Shown: positions 20,933 to 32,843 of the stretch, piece after piece
Numbering within the stretch: position 1 is the stretch's first letter
How the letters are laid out: each line of letters begins with the position of its first letter
Assembly (NCBI RefSeq): GCF_029407905.1
Contig: NC_073630.1
Coordinates: 54,895,001-54,959,000 of the forward strand
Direction of reading: 5' to 3'
DNA: 64,000 nt
Source of the DNA: Bubalus kerabau
Taxonomy: Eukaryota > Chordata > Mammalia > Artiodactyla > Bovidae
Notes under the pieces: model-generated
The model's input: only the letters and a program-made list of their open reading frames with translations
Database searches by the model: none
What the model was told of the DNA's origin: nothing
Made by a program: the position numbers and the translations under genes

Positions 20933-22620
20933 AATGAAGCATTACTATGAACAGAGCTAGTGGAGATGATGGAATTCCAGCTAATCTATTTCAAATCCTA
21001 AAAGATGATTCTGTTAAAGTGCTGCACTCACTATGTCAGCAAATTTGGAAAACTCAGCATTGACCATAGGACTGGAAGAGGTCAATTTGCATTTCAATCC
21101 CAAAGACAGGCCATGCTAAAGAATATTCAAACTACCGTACAATTGTGCTCATTTTACATGCTAGCAAGTTAATGATAAAAATCCTTCAAGCTAGGTTTCA
21201 ATACTATGTGACCTGAGAATTTCCAGATGTACAAGCAGAATTTAGAAAAGGCACGGGAACCAGAGATCAAATTGCCAATATCTGTTGGATCATAGAAAAA
21301 GAAAGGGAATTCCAAAAAACAAACAAACAAACAAACCCATCTACTTCCACTTCATTGATTATGCTAAAGTCTTTGACTGTGTGGATCCCAACAAACTGAA
21401 AAATTCTTAAAGAAATGAGAATACTAGATCACCTTATCTGCCTCCTAAGAAACCTGTGTGCAGCTTAAGAAGACACAGCTAGAACTGGGCATGGAACAAT
21501 GTGTGCTTAGCTGCTCAGGTGTGTCCAACTCTTTGAGACCCCTTGGACTCTAGTCCACCAGGCTCCTCTGTGCATGGGGATTCTCCAGGCAAGAAAACTG
21601 GAGTGGGTTGCTATACCCTCCTCCAGGGTATCTTCCCAAACCAGGGATCGAACCCAGGTCTCCCACAATGCAGGCAGATTCTTTACTGTCTGACCTGTGG
21701 ACTGGTTCAAAATTGGGTAAGGAGTACAACAAGGCTGCATGTTGTCACCCTACTTATTTAGCTTATATCCAGAGTACATTACATGAAATGCTGGGCTGGA
21801 TGAAGCACAAGCTGGAATCAAGATTTCTGGGAGAAATATCAACAGCCTCAGATATGCATATGATGCTAATCTAATGGCAGAAAGTGAAAAAGAAATGAAG
21901 AGCCTCTTCATGAGGGTGAAAGAAGAGAGTGAAAAATCTGGCTTAAAACTCAACATGATCATGGCATCCAGTCTCACCACTTCAAGGCAAATAGATGGGG
22001 AAAAAGAGGAAGCAGTGACAGATTCTATTTTCTTGGGCTCCAAAATCACTGCAGATGGTGATAGCAGCCATAAAATTAAAAGACACTTGTTCCTTGGATA
22101 ATAAGCTATGACAAGTCTAGACAGCAGATTAAAAAGTAAAGACATCAGTTTGCCAACAAAGATCCATATGAGCCAAAAACCAAAGCTATGGTTTTTCCAG
22201 AAGTAATGTATTAATATGAGAGTTGGGACATTAAGAAGGCTGAGTGCTGAAGAACTGATGCTTTTGACTTTGTGGTACTGGAGAAGATTCTTGAGAGTCT
22301 CTTGGGCTGCAAGGAGATCAAACCAGTCAATTCTAAAGGAAATCAACCCTGAATACTCATTGGAAGGGCTAATGCTGAAGCTGAAGCTTCAATACTTGGC
22401 CACTTTATGTGAATAGCTGACTCACTGGAAAAGATTCTGATGCTGGGAAAGATTGAAGCCAGGAGGCAAAGGGGGTGACAGAGGATGAGGTGGTTGGATG
22501 GCATCACCAACTCAATGAACATGAGTTTAAGCAAAGTCCATGAGATAGTGAAGGACAGGGAATCCTAGCATGACATCCAAGGGGTTGGAAGGTCAGACAC
22601 AACTGAACAACAACAACAAA
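20933..22620 (+). mobile_element. BovB LINE, 5'-truncated, degenerate, with nested SINE
   Basis: Starts in the pre-RT block (AACAGAGCTAGTGGAGATG) and runs through the RT core to the 3' end with an (AAC)n tail near 22600-22620. It is split by a minus-strand Bov-tA at 21499-21700. An (AAAC)n expansion interrupts the RT at 21318-21336. The YADD codons are altered (21855-21870 reads YAYDANLMA in the RT frame). Frequent frameshifts make it one of the oldest BovB copies here. Confidence 0.92.
21499..21700 (-). mobile_element. Bov-tA SINE nested in BovB
   Basis: The plus strand shows the SINE antisense, from CTGCTCAGGTGTGTCCAACTC to GCAGGCAGATTCTTTACTGTCTGACC. BovB sequence continues on both sides (GGACTGGTTC to the right). 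The SINE therefore inserted after BovB, between the GTGHGT and WF blocks of the RT. Confidence 0.88.
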
Positions 22621-22775
22621 AAAAATGTAAATATTATTCAATGAAAAAGACTTTTGAATAAATCCCCACAAATAGCATGGAAGAGAAATTTCAGTTCCTG
22701 GGTAGAATACACAGGTGATCGTTTTGTAAATATACTTTCTAGACAAAAACTTAATTGCTCTCCCAACTACTTGTT

Positions 22776-23753
22776 CAGTTCAGTTCAGTCGCTCAGTCAT
22801 GTCCAACTCTTTGCGACCCCATGAATTGTAGCACGCCAGGCCTCCCTGTCCATCACCAACTCTTGGAGTTCATTCAAACTCATGTCCATTGAGTCAGTGA
22901 TGCCATCCAGCCATCTCATCCACTGTCGTCCCCTTCTCCTCCTGACCTCAATCCCTCCCAGAATCAGAGTATTTTCCAATGAGTCAAGTCTTCGCATGAG
23001 CTGGCCAAAGTACTGGAGTTTCAGCTTTAGCATCATTCCTTCCAAAGAAATCCCAGGGCTGATCTCCTTCAGAATGGACTGGTTGGATCTCCTTGCAGTC
23101 CAAGGGACTTTCAAGAGTCTTCTCCAGCACCACAGTTCAAAAGCATCAATTTTTTGGTGCTCAGCTTTCTTCACAGTCCAACTCTCACATCCATACAAGA
23201 CCACTGGAAAAACCATAGCCTTGACTAGACTGACCTTTGTTGGCAAAGTAATGTCTCTGCTTTTCAATATGCTGTCTAGGTTGGTCATAACTTTTCTTCC
23301 AAGGAGTAAGTGTATTTTAATTTCATGGCTGCAGTCACCATCTGCAGTGATTTTGGAGCCCCCCAAAATAAAGTCTGACACTGTTTCCCCATCTATTTGC
23401 CATGAAATAATGGGACCAGATGCCATGATCTTCGTTTTCTGAATGTTGAGCTTTAAGCCAACTTTTTCACTTTCCTCTTTCACCTTCATCAAGAGGCTTT
23501 TTAGTTCCTCTTCACTTTCTGCCATAAGGTTGGTGTCATCTGCATATTTGAGATTATTGATATTTCTCCAGACAATCTTGATTCCATCTTGTGCTTCATC
23601 CAGCCCAGCGTTTATCATGATGTACTCTGCATGTAAGTTAAATAAGCAGGGTGACAATATACAGCCTTGACGTACTCCTTTTCCTATTTGGAACCAGTCT
23701 GTTGTTCCATTTCCAGTTCTAACTGTTGCTTCCTGACCTGCATATAGGTTTCT
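22776..23753 (-). mobile_element. BovB LINE 3' half with long open RT frame and perfect TSD
   Basis: A 978-bp insertion with a perfect 12-bp TSD CAACTACTTGTT at 22764-22775 and 23754-23765. An uninterrupted 319-codon frame (23756-22797) covers the RT from RNLYAGQEATVRTG through YADD (about residue 79) and WRRLLKVPWTARRSNQ to the GVAKSWT end near the tail. The start codon belongs to the truncation point and has no biological meaning. The low mutation load and clean TSD make it one of the younger copies. It lacks the endonuclease and the RT N-terminus, so it cannot move by itself. Confidence 0.96.
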
Positions 23754-23765
23754 CAACTACTTGTT

Positions 23766-25600
23766 ATGTATATGTAAATACATATTTTACAGATATTTAG
23801 AATCAGAAGCAGGAAGACAAAGAACTGTAAGAAATGAAGCAACCATAGAATACTTAATTTACAAAATCTTTAATTTACAAAAATTCAACATTCATAGACA
23901 TAAGAAATGGACCAAATAATACATTGTTAAAATTTATAAAATTAAATTATATAACTAACTATAATTTATAGAGCTAAATGTAATCTTTTAGCAATTCACT
24001 TTATATTTGATGAATATTTTATCAAGATGTATTGATTTTAAAATGGAAATTTCAGAAAATGTATATAAAATTAAAAAAAATCATTTTGCAATCCCATAAA
24101 TCAAAGATTATTATTGCTAACCTTTGACTTTGTTTTCTAACAGTTAAATGTATAAACATATCTTGGTTTTCCACACTCATAATGAGACTGGGATATTTTT
24201 CTCAGTGTCAAAATTATATCAAATATTAGCCTAAAGTATTGTTCTCCTTTTCTGATGTTTTGTACTTTAATGACAATTTAATATTAGTTTATAAAAATAT
24301 ATTTTAGCTATTGTTCTTTTGAACACTGAGGCTTTGGAACAATGATTACTTTATCATTCATTTCACAGAAGTCAGCTTTACTGGTGCCCAGGGTTGTTTT
24401 CTGTAGTTAAAATTATACAAAGTTATTTTTTTACACACACTGTAATTTATGGCAGGTAAAGCCCTCTCAATATAATGGAAGTAGCATGGCTTGAATTCTT
24501 GCCAAAATTTCTCCATCTGAAAGGCTCACTTTTCTTTAAATATATATCATTCAACACACACAAACACAAATACCCACACATTTGAGAAACAACCTAGCAA
24601 TGAAGAGTTCCACAATGACTTTGGCCCAAGTAAATTAAATAGTTGTTAAATAGCTACACTATTCTTTCAGACTACCAGATAGTTACATGAGTAAAATTTA
24701 AATATTGCAGTATCATGGGAATGCTATACATTGTATGGACAGAGAATACACTTCCCACATGAAAGGGGTATATTTCTACAACCAATCAGTGTCCTCTTTG
24801 AAAACTGTGTTACATAAATTCCACTCATGTTGGATTATACTATTACAATTTATCATCAGATTTTTTTTATTTTGGTACATAAGTCATAGCCCTTAAAGAC
24901 AATATTATGGTTTATATAATTTACTTTCTCATGGATCCCTCCCACAATGTCATTTTTGTCTGTCTGGGATATAAAGGAGATAATTCAAAAGCACTGGTGG
25001 CTTCAAATGAGAGTTTTGCCATGAGCAGGGAGCAATTGTCTCACATCTGAGACAAGCAATGCCTACTTTTTCACCCATTCCATTATTTTCTAAAGAATTT
25101 AAGTGGTTTAAGTGTTTGGTTTAAAAAACCATAAAAATGGAGTAAAACTCTTAGATATTAGAAGCATCCTGTTTTACAGCTAATTAAAAGGTCAGAGGTG
25201 CCTTTTGCTTTAAACAAGCCTCATCAGGGTAGTTCATTAATGCAATTAGACAAAACACATTCTGTTTCAACTATCTATTCATTTTAAGGCACTTTCTGCC
25301 TTGCTTAATCAAATTTAGCATGGGAGACTTTTCCTGGCTACATAATCAACATGTAAATTAAAATGCACAGGGATCTCCAAAGAATAAAAAGTTAATTATT
25401 TAATCGTTTTTCCCTCTATGCAATGAGCTGAGAATGTTTAATTAAAAAGAGAGAAAAGGAAAGTAAATATATCTTTAAGATTTATTTATTTCTCTTGTAT
25501 GAAAATGTGACTGTGATTAAGTCAAAATGACAATATAGAATAGTGAATTTTCTGCTCAATTTTAATAATAGCGATTTTGAATAATCAAAGATTGTCATTT
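23766..25600. other. Repeat-free AT-rich stretch, no gene
   Basis: About 1.8 kb without a recognisable transposon, a rarity in this window. The interval 25060-25400 has several TAATTA/ATTA-type words and is free of low-complexity runs. I see no exon-like frame above about 63 codons. Confidence 0.5.
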
Positions 25601-25661
25601 TAATCGGAAAACTTAATTGATGGTGACATAATAATCAGAAAACTTAATTGATGGTGACATA
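25601..25661. repeat. 31-bp tandem duplication in unique DNA
   Basis: The unit containing GAAAACTTAATTGATGGTGA is present at 25601-25630 and again at 25632-25661 with one substitution. It is non-coding and looks recent given the near-identity. Confidence 0.92.
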
Positions 25662-25867
25662 ACATGTTTTCATAAAATATGGAAATAGTTTTAAATATTT
25701 TCTTTTTGTATAAAAGTGATCCTGCATTCATTAACTGGTTTGCCTTTGTGAAAATGGAAAATATTGCTGAAGACCAAAGAGAAAACATGAGCATTCATTT
25801 GACACTTTATTTTAAAAGTTCAGAAGCAGTTCATTTGAAATTTATTTGTTATACATTGAATGTTATA

Positions 25868-28800
25868 GAAATAACAGGGAGAAAACACAGCCCCACTCAT
25901 CAACAGAAAATTGGATTAAAGATTTCCTGAGCATGGCCCCATCCATCAGAACAAGACCCAGTTTCCCCCTCAGTCAGTCTGTCCCATCAAGAAGCTTTCT
26001 TAAGCCTCTTATCCTTCTCCATCAGAGGGCAGACAGACTGAAAACCACAATCACAGAAAACTAATCAGTCTGATCACAAGACCACAGCCTTGTCTAACTC
26101 AGTGAAACTATCAGCCATGCCTTGTAGGGTCCCCCAACAGATGGCTCATGGTGGAGAGTTCTGACAAAATGTGGTCCACTTGAGAAGGGAATGGCAAACC
26201 ACTTCAGTATTCTTGCCTTGAGAGCCCCATGAACAGTATGAAAAGGCAAAAAGATAGGACACTGAGAGATGAACTCCCCAGTAGGTGCCCAATATGCTAC
26301 TGGAGATCAGTGGAGAAATAACTCCAGAAAGGATGAAGACAGAGCCAAAGCAAAACCAACACCCCGTTGTGGATGTGACTGGTGAGGAAAGTAAAGTCTG
26401 ATGCTGTAAAGAGCAATATTGCAAAGGAACCTGGAATGTTAGGTCCATGAATTAAGGCAAATTGGATGTAGTTAACAGGAGATGGCAAGAGTGAACATTG
26501 ATGTTTTAGGAATCAGCAAACTGAAATGGACTGGAATGGGTGAATTTAACTCAGATGACCCTTACATCTGCTATTGTGGGCAAGAATCCCTTAGAAGAAA
26601 TGGTGTAGCCATCATAGTAAACAAAAGAGTCTGAAATGAAGTACTTGGATGCAATCTCAAAAATAACAGAATGATCTCTATTCATTTCCATGGCAAACCA
26701 TTCAATATCACAGTAATTTAAGTCTATGCCCCGACCAATATGCTGAAGAGGCTGAAGTTGAACAGTTCTATGAAGACCTATAAGACCTTCTAGAACTAAC
26801 ACCCAAAAAAGATATCCTTTTCATTATAGGGGACTGGAATGCAAAAGTAGGAAGTCAAGAAATATGTGGAGTAACAGGCAAATTTGACCTTGGAGTACAG
26901 AATGAAACAGGGCAAAGAATAACAGAGTTTTGCCAAGAGAACACACTGGTCATAGCAAACACCCTCTTTCAACAACACAAGAGATGACTTTACACATGGA
27001 CATCACCAGGTGGTCAATACCAAAATCAGACTGATTATATTCTTTGCAGCCAAAGATGGAGAAGCTCTATACAGTCAGCAAAAACAAGACTGGGAGCTGA
27101 CTGTGGCTCAGATCCTGAACTCCTTATTGCCAAATTCACACTTAAATTGAAGAAAGTAAGGACAACCATTAGATCATTCATATATGACCTAAATCAAATC
27201 CCTATGACTATAGAGTAGAAGTGACAAATAGGTTAAAGGGATTAGATCTGATAGAGTACCTAAAGAATATGGATGGAGGTTCCTGACATTGTACAGGAGG
27301 CAGGGATCAAGACCATTTCAAGAAAAAGAAATGCAAAAAGGCAAAATGGTTGTCTGAGGAGGTCTTACAAATAGCTGAGAAAAGAAAAGAAGCTAAAAGC
27401 AAAGGAGAAAAGGAAAGATATACCCATTTGAATGCAGAATTTCAAAGAACAAGGAGAGATAAGAAAGGCTTCCTCCGTGATCAGTGCAAAGAAATAGAGG
27501 AAAACAATAGAATGTGAAAGACTACAGATCTCTTCAAGAAAATTAGAGATACCAAGGGAGCATTTCATGCAAAGATGGACACAATAAAGGACAGAAGTTT
27601 TATGGATCTGACAGATGCAGAAGATATTAGGAAGAGGTGGCAAGAATACACAGAAGAACTATAAAGAAAAGATCTTCACGACCCAGATAATCACAATGGT
27701 GTGATTACTCACCTAGAACCGGACATCCTGGAATGTGAAGTCACATGGGCCTTAGGAAGCATCACTAAAACAAAGCTAGTGGAGGGGAGGTGATGGAATT
27801 CCAGTTGAGCTATTTCAAATCCTGAAGGATGATGCTGTGAAAGTGCTGAACTCAATATGCCAGCAAATTTGGAAAACTCAGCAGTGGCCACAGGACTGGA
27901 ATAGGTCAATTTTCATTCCAATCCCAAAGAAATGCAATGCCAAAGCATGCGCTAACTACCACAAAATTGCACTCATCTCACATGCTAGTAAAGTAATGCT
28001 CAAAATTCTCCAAGTCAGGCTTCAACAGTATGTGAACTGTGAACTTCCAGATGTTCAAGAAGGATTTAGAAAAGGCAGAGGAACCAGAGATCCAATTGCC
28101 AACATCTGTTGGGTCATCAAAAAAGCAAAAGAGTTCCAGAAAACATCTATTTCTGCTTTATTGAATATGCGTTTGACTGTGTGGATCACAACAAATTGTG
28201 GAAAATTCTTCAAGAGATAGGAATACCAGACCACCTGACCTGCCTCTTGAGAAATCTGTATGTAGGTCAGGAAGCAACAGTTAGAACTGGACATGGAACA
28301 ACAGACTGGTTTCAAATAATCAGGAAAGGAGTACATCAAGGCTGTCTATATTCACCCTGCTTATTTAACTTATATGCAGAGTACATCATGAGAAACGCTG
28401 GGCTGGATGAAGCACAAGCTGGAAGCAAAATTGCCAGAAGAAATGTCAACAACCTCAGATATGCAGATGACACCACCCTTATGGCAGAAAGTGAAGAGGA
28501 ACTAAAAAGCCTCTTGATGAAAGTGAAAGAGGAGAATGAAAAACTTGGCTTAAAACTGAACATTCAGAAAACTAAGATCATGGCATTTGGTCCCTTCACT
28601 TCATGACAAATAGATAGGAAAACATAGAAACAATGACAGACTTTATTTGGACTCCAAAATCACTGCAGATGGTGACTGCAGCCATGAAATTAAAAAAAAT
28701 GCTTGCTCATTGCAAGAAAAGTTATGACCAACCTAGACAGCATATTAAAAAGCAGAGACATTATTACTTTGTCAACAAAGGTCTGCCCCTAGTCAAGGCT

Positions 28801-29245
28801 ATCATTTTTTCACCAGTCATGTATGGATGTGAGAGTTGGACTACAAAGAAAGCTGAGAGCCAAAGAATTCATGCTTTTGGACTGTGGTGTTGGAGAAGAC
28901 TCTTGAGAGTCCCTTGGACTGCAAGGAGATCTAACCAGTCCATCCTAAAGGAAATCAGTCCTGAGTATTCAGGACTGATGCTGAAGCTGAAACTCCAATA
29001 TTTTGGCCACCTGATACAAAGAAGTAACTCATTTGAAAGACTCTGATGCTGGGAGAGATTGAAGGCGGGAGGAGAAGGGGACGACAGAGAATGAGATGGT
29101 TGGATGGCATCACCGACTCAATGGACATGAGTTTGAGTAAACTCTGGCCGTCGGTGATTGACAGGGAAACCTGGAGTGCTACTCTCCATGAGGTCGCCAA
29201 GAGTGGAATACCAACTGAGTGACTGAACTGACTAACTGAAGGTCA
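25868..29245 (+). mobile_element. Near full-length BovB LINE, endonuclease and RT, inactive
   Basis: A 3.4-kb copy starting at a 5' UTR block (CAGCCCCACTCATCAACAG) and ending at GACTGAACTGACT. Order: 5' UTR to about 26420, APE-type endonuclease (26430-27130), linker (27180-27760), RT (27837-28606) and C-terminal region (28790-29130). Active elements nick DNA and reverse-transcribe their RNA, and are thought to mobilise Bov-tA and BOV-A2. In the GISELKW block the Glu codon is AAA (Lys) at 26518-26520. The SDH motif reads S-D-P at 27108-27116. Small deletions shift the RT frame near 28165. YADD is intact at about 28455-28470. I could not identify a TSD. Confidence 0.93.
26430..27130 (+). pseudogene. 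BovB endonuclease domain, catalytically dead
   Basis: APE-type endonuclease region of the BovB ORF. Readable blocks, in several frames: NIDVLGIS(K)LKWTGMGEFNSD at 26496-26560, a FNITVI-like block near 26700, a GDWNAKVG block near 26830, TNTLFQQHKR(R) near 26960, and the GADCGSDP block at 27093-27116. Two positions expected to be catalytic, the Glu of the E-L-K-W block and the His of S-D-H, are substituted. It is frame-shifted several times. Confidence 0.85.
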
Positions 29246-29454
29246 GTTTGAAGAGAGTGCAAAGCTTGGCTATTGATTATCCATGCAATTTCTATCTGCA
29301 CAAGATTGTTGTGAATACATTCATTTTCTTTCTAATTTTTTTCATGATGTTTTTTGCATCTTCTCAAAATGTTAAAATGTTGAGTTCATACAAATGCTAG
29401 TAATCTCTGATTTCCTTTATTAGTTTACATAATCTTGCATAATGAGAAGCTCTT

Positions 29455-30896
29455 CAGTTCAGTTCAGTTCAGTTCAGTTGCTCAGTCGTGTCCAACTCTT
29501 TGTGACCCCATATATCCAGACCACAGCACTCCAGGCCTCCCTGTCCATCACCAACTCCCGGAGTTCACTCAGACTCACATTCATCGAGTCAGTGATGCCA
29601 TCCAGCCATCTCATCCGCTGTCATCCTCTTCTCCTCCTGCCCCCAATCCCTCCCAGCATCAGAGTATTTTCCAATGAGTCAGCTCTTCCCATGAGGTGGC
29701 CAAAGTACTGGAGTTTCAGCTTTAGTATCATTCCTTCCAAAGAAATCCCAGGGCTGATCTCCTTCAGAATGGACTGGTTGGATCTCCTTGCAGTCCAAGG
29801 GACTCTCAAGAGTCCTCTCCAACACCACAGTTCAAAAGCATCTATTTCTTTTGCGCTCAGCTTTCTTCACAGTCCAACTCTTACATCCATACATGACCAC
29901 TGGAAAAACCATAGCCTTGACTAGACGGACCTTTGTTGGCAAAGTAATGTCTCTGCTTTTGAATATGCTATCTAGGTTGGTCATAACTTTCCTTCCAAGG
30001 AGTAAGCGTCTTTTAATTTCATGGCTGCAGTCACCATCTGCAGTGATTTTGGAACCCCCAAAAAATAAAGTCAGCAACTGTTTCCTCATATATTTGCCAT
30101 GAAGTGATGGGATCAGATGGCATGATCTTTGTTTTCTGAATGTTGAGCTTTAAGCCAACTTTTTCACTCTCCACTTTCACTTTCATCAAGAGACTTTTTA
30201 GTTCCTCTTCACTTTCTGCCATAAGGGTAGTGTTATCTGCATATCTGAGGTTATTGATATTTCTCCTGGCAATCTTGATTCTAGCTTGTGCTTCTTGCAG
30301 CCCAGTGTTTCTCATGATGTACTCTGCATATAAGTTAAATAAGCAGGGTGACAATATACAGCCTTGATGTACTCCTTTTGCTATTTGGAACCAGTCTGTT
30401 GTTCCATGTCCAGTTCTAACTGTTGTTTCCTGATCTGCATACAAATTTCTTAAGAGGCAGGTCAGGTGACCTGATTTTCCCATCTCTTTCAGAATGTTCC
30501 ACAGTTTGTTGTGATCCACACAGTCAAAGGCTTTGGCATAGTCAATAAAGCAGAAATAGATGTTTTTCTGGAACTCTCTTGCTTTTTTGATGATCCAGTG
30601 GATGTTGGCAATTTGATCTCTGGTTCCTCTGCCTTTTCTAAAACCAGCTTGAACATCTGGAAGTTCACGGTTCACATATTGCTGAAGCCTGGCTTGGAGA
30701 ATTTTGAGCATTACTTTGCTAGCGTGTGAGATGAGTGCAATTGTGCAGTAGTTTGAGCATTCTTTGGCATTGCTTTTCTTTGGGATTGGAATGAAAACTG
30801 ACCTTTTCCAGTCCTGTGGCCACTGCTGAGTTGTCCAAATTTGCTGGCATACTGAATGCAGCACTTTCACAGCATCATCTTTCAGGATTTGAAATA
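29455..30896 (-). mobile_element. BovB LINE, 5'-truncated, with perfect TSD
   Basis: A 1442-bp insertion flanked by a perfect 11-bp TSD GAGAAGCTCTT (29444-29454 and 30897-30907). The 3' tail is four CAGTT units at 29455-29474. Minus-strand frames: 279 codons (30870-30031) from KVLHSVCQQIWTTQQWPQDW to the DFIF block with YADN in place of YADD, then two frames for the C-terminal region (30089-29832 and 29809-29621). An A-run slip near 30055-30066 separates the first two. The second catalytic Asp of YADD is substituted by Asn. Confidence 0.95.
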
Positions 30897-31232
30897 GAGA
30901 AGCTCTTAGGTCAATAATTTCCCTCTTGAGTGTGATGACTGTGATTCAAATCCGTGAAAATTCACTTAATATTGCATTTAGTTATTCACTATGATGCAGT
31001 CAGTTTCCCCTTACTCTTAGAGATTAAGTTCTTAACTTCAGAATTGTCAATTGGTAAGAACTACCTATTAACGTATTTTATCCAAGTTTTTTATAAACAA
31101 GTCTTTTCCTGCTGAATCAGATATATTTTCAAAGAAATCTAGGTTTTTGTACTATAACAATGCCCTTTCTATTACTTCTCAGAAAATTAATATGTATATA
31201 TTTATACATAAAAAGTTTACTTTTCTACATAC

Positions 31233-31255
31233 TATATATATATATATATATATAT
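31233..31255. repeat. (TA)n microsatellite
   Basis: Eleven or so uninterrupted TA units in unique AT-rich DNA. Confidence 0.95.
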
Positions 31256-31777
31256 TGCCAATGGAACAGTCTAATTGCTCTTCAATATCAAGAAATAATG
31301 GCCCTATGCAAAATTTATTCAATGACCACTTAAAAATTTTGTGGGACTTTGTGTTCTGGGCAAAAATGCATAAATGTAAATGAGATCTGATCTTGCCCTT
31401 GTATAACTTATAATTAGGAGAGAGGAACAAAATCAGGCTTCCATAAGGGGATGCCTTTTGGAATAGTGGAGATTGAAAAAGCTTCAGATCGTATTGAAAT
31501 TCAGCGATACTGGTTACTAAAGGAAAATGTTGACATGACATGCACATTTTAGGCCATGATGTTCCTTAAAGATAAAATAACCCAACTTCATATAGTTAAA
31601 TGCATATATGCGTTTGTATTCCCACCTCTCCTTATGTATATAAAATTATAATTTTGTTTGTGCTTAATACAAATGATAAGGACAAATGTTTAGCTGTAGA
31701 TGTTCTTAAAAGATAATGTAGTATCATTATGTAACTATATATATAAGGACATAAATCAAATATTTACATATCAATAC

Positions 31778-32441
31778 ATCCAGTCCCATCACTTCATGGC
31801 AAATAGTTGGGGAAACAGTGGAAACAGTTGCTGACTTTATTTTTGTGGGCTCCAAAATCACTGCAGATGGTGATTGCAGCCATGAAATTAAAAGATGCTT
31901 ACTCCTTGAAAGAAAAGCTATGAACAACCTAGACAGCATATTAAAAAGCAGAGACATTACTTTGTCAGCAAAGGTCTGTCTAGTCAAGGCTATGGTTTTT
32001 CCAGTAGTCATGGATGAATGTGAGATGTGGACTGTAAGGAAAGCTGAGTGCCAAAGAATTGATGCTTTTGAACTGTGGCATTGGAGAAGACTCTTGAGAG
32101 TCCCTTGGACTGCAAAGAAATCCAACCAGTCCATCCTAAAAGAGATTAGTCCTGGGTGTTCATTGGAAGGACTCATGTTGAAGCTGAAATTCCAATATTT
32201 TGGTTTCCTAATGCAAAGAGCTGACTCATTGGAAAAGACCCTGATGTTGGGAAAGATTGAAGGCAGGAGGAGAAGGGGACAACAGAGGATGAGATGATCA
32301 GATGGCATCACCGACTCACTGGACATGAGTTTATGTAAACTCCAGGAGTTGGTGATGGACAGGGAGGCCTGGTGTTCTGCAGTCCATTGGGTCACAAAGA
32401 GTCAGACACGACTGAGCAGCTGAACTGAACTGAACTGACTT
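31778..32441 (+). mobile_element. BovB LINE 3' fragment, C-terminal region
   Basis: Begins at CATCCAGTCCCATCAC (after the YADD region) and ends with GAACTGAACTGAACTGACT. One open frame of 159 codons (31818-32297) carries the block DADGDCSHEIK-like to WRRLLRVPWTAKKSNQ and LMLGKIEGRRRRG. It contains no catalytic RT motif. No TSD was identified with confidence. Confidence 0.93.
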
Positions 32442-32600
32442 CTGTTATTTTCCCAATAACAGCCCTAAGATCTATGTTTGATTTTCACTTCCACCATACA
32501 GATAATAAAGCAGAAGTATAATGAGTTAATTTACTTGCACAGTCATCTAGTTAATACATAGAAGAATTGGTATTTAAACCCCAGAAATCTGGAAACAAGT
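32442..32600 (+). repeat. MIR SINE relic
   Basis: Reads TTTTCCCAATAACAGCCCTAAG, then a tail similar to CTTGCACAGTCATCTAGTTAATA and AATTGGTATTTAAACCCCAG. This matches the MIR order of blocks on this strand but is highly diverged. Confidence 0.55.
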
Positions 32601-32623
32601 GGAAGAGTTTTATGTGACAGACT

Positions 32624-32843
32624 AGGGAAATTCCCAGGTGGCTCAGTAGGTAAAGAATCCACCTGCAGGAGACACAGGAGATTGTTTCTATCCCTGGGTT
32701 GAGAAGATCCCCTGGAGGAAGGCATGGCAACCCGTTCCAGTATTCTTGCCTGGAGAATCCCATGGACAGAAGAGCCTGGAGGGTACAGTTCACAGGGTCA
32801 CAAAGAGTCCCATACAATTGAAGCAACTGAGAATGCTCACACA
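32624..32843 (+). mobile_element. Bov-tA SINE
   Basis: Head GAAATTCCCAGGTGGCTCAG, body with GGCATGGCAACCCGTTCCAG, and a diverged 3' end (GTCCCATACAATTGAAGCAACTGAG). The tail has lost the usual AAC or ACTTT repeat. Moderately old. Confidence 0.9.

Noticed and set aside
22797..23756. 319-codon open frame as a host gene
   Set aside because: It is BovB reverse transcriptase truncated by the insertion itself; the start codon lies at the truncation point against the TSD.
25868..29245. Active autonomous BovB
   Set aside because: Endonuclease catalytic positions are substituted and the frame is shifted many times; full length does not mean functional.
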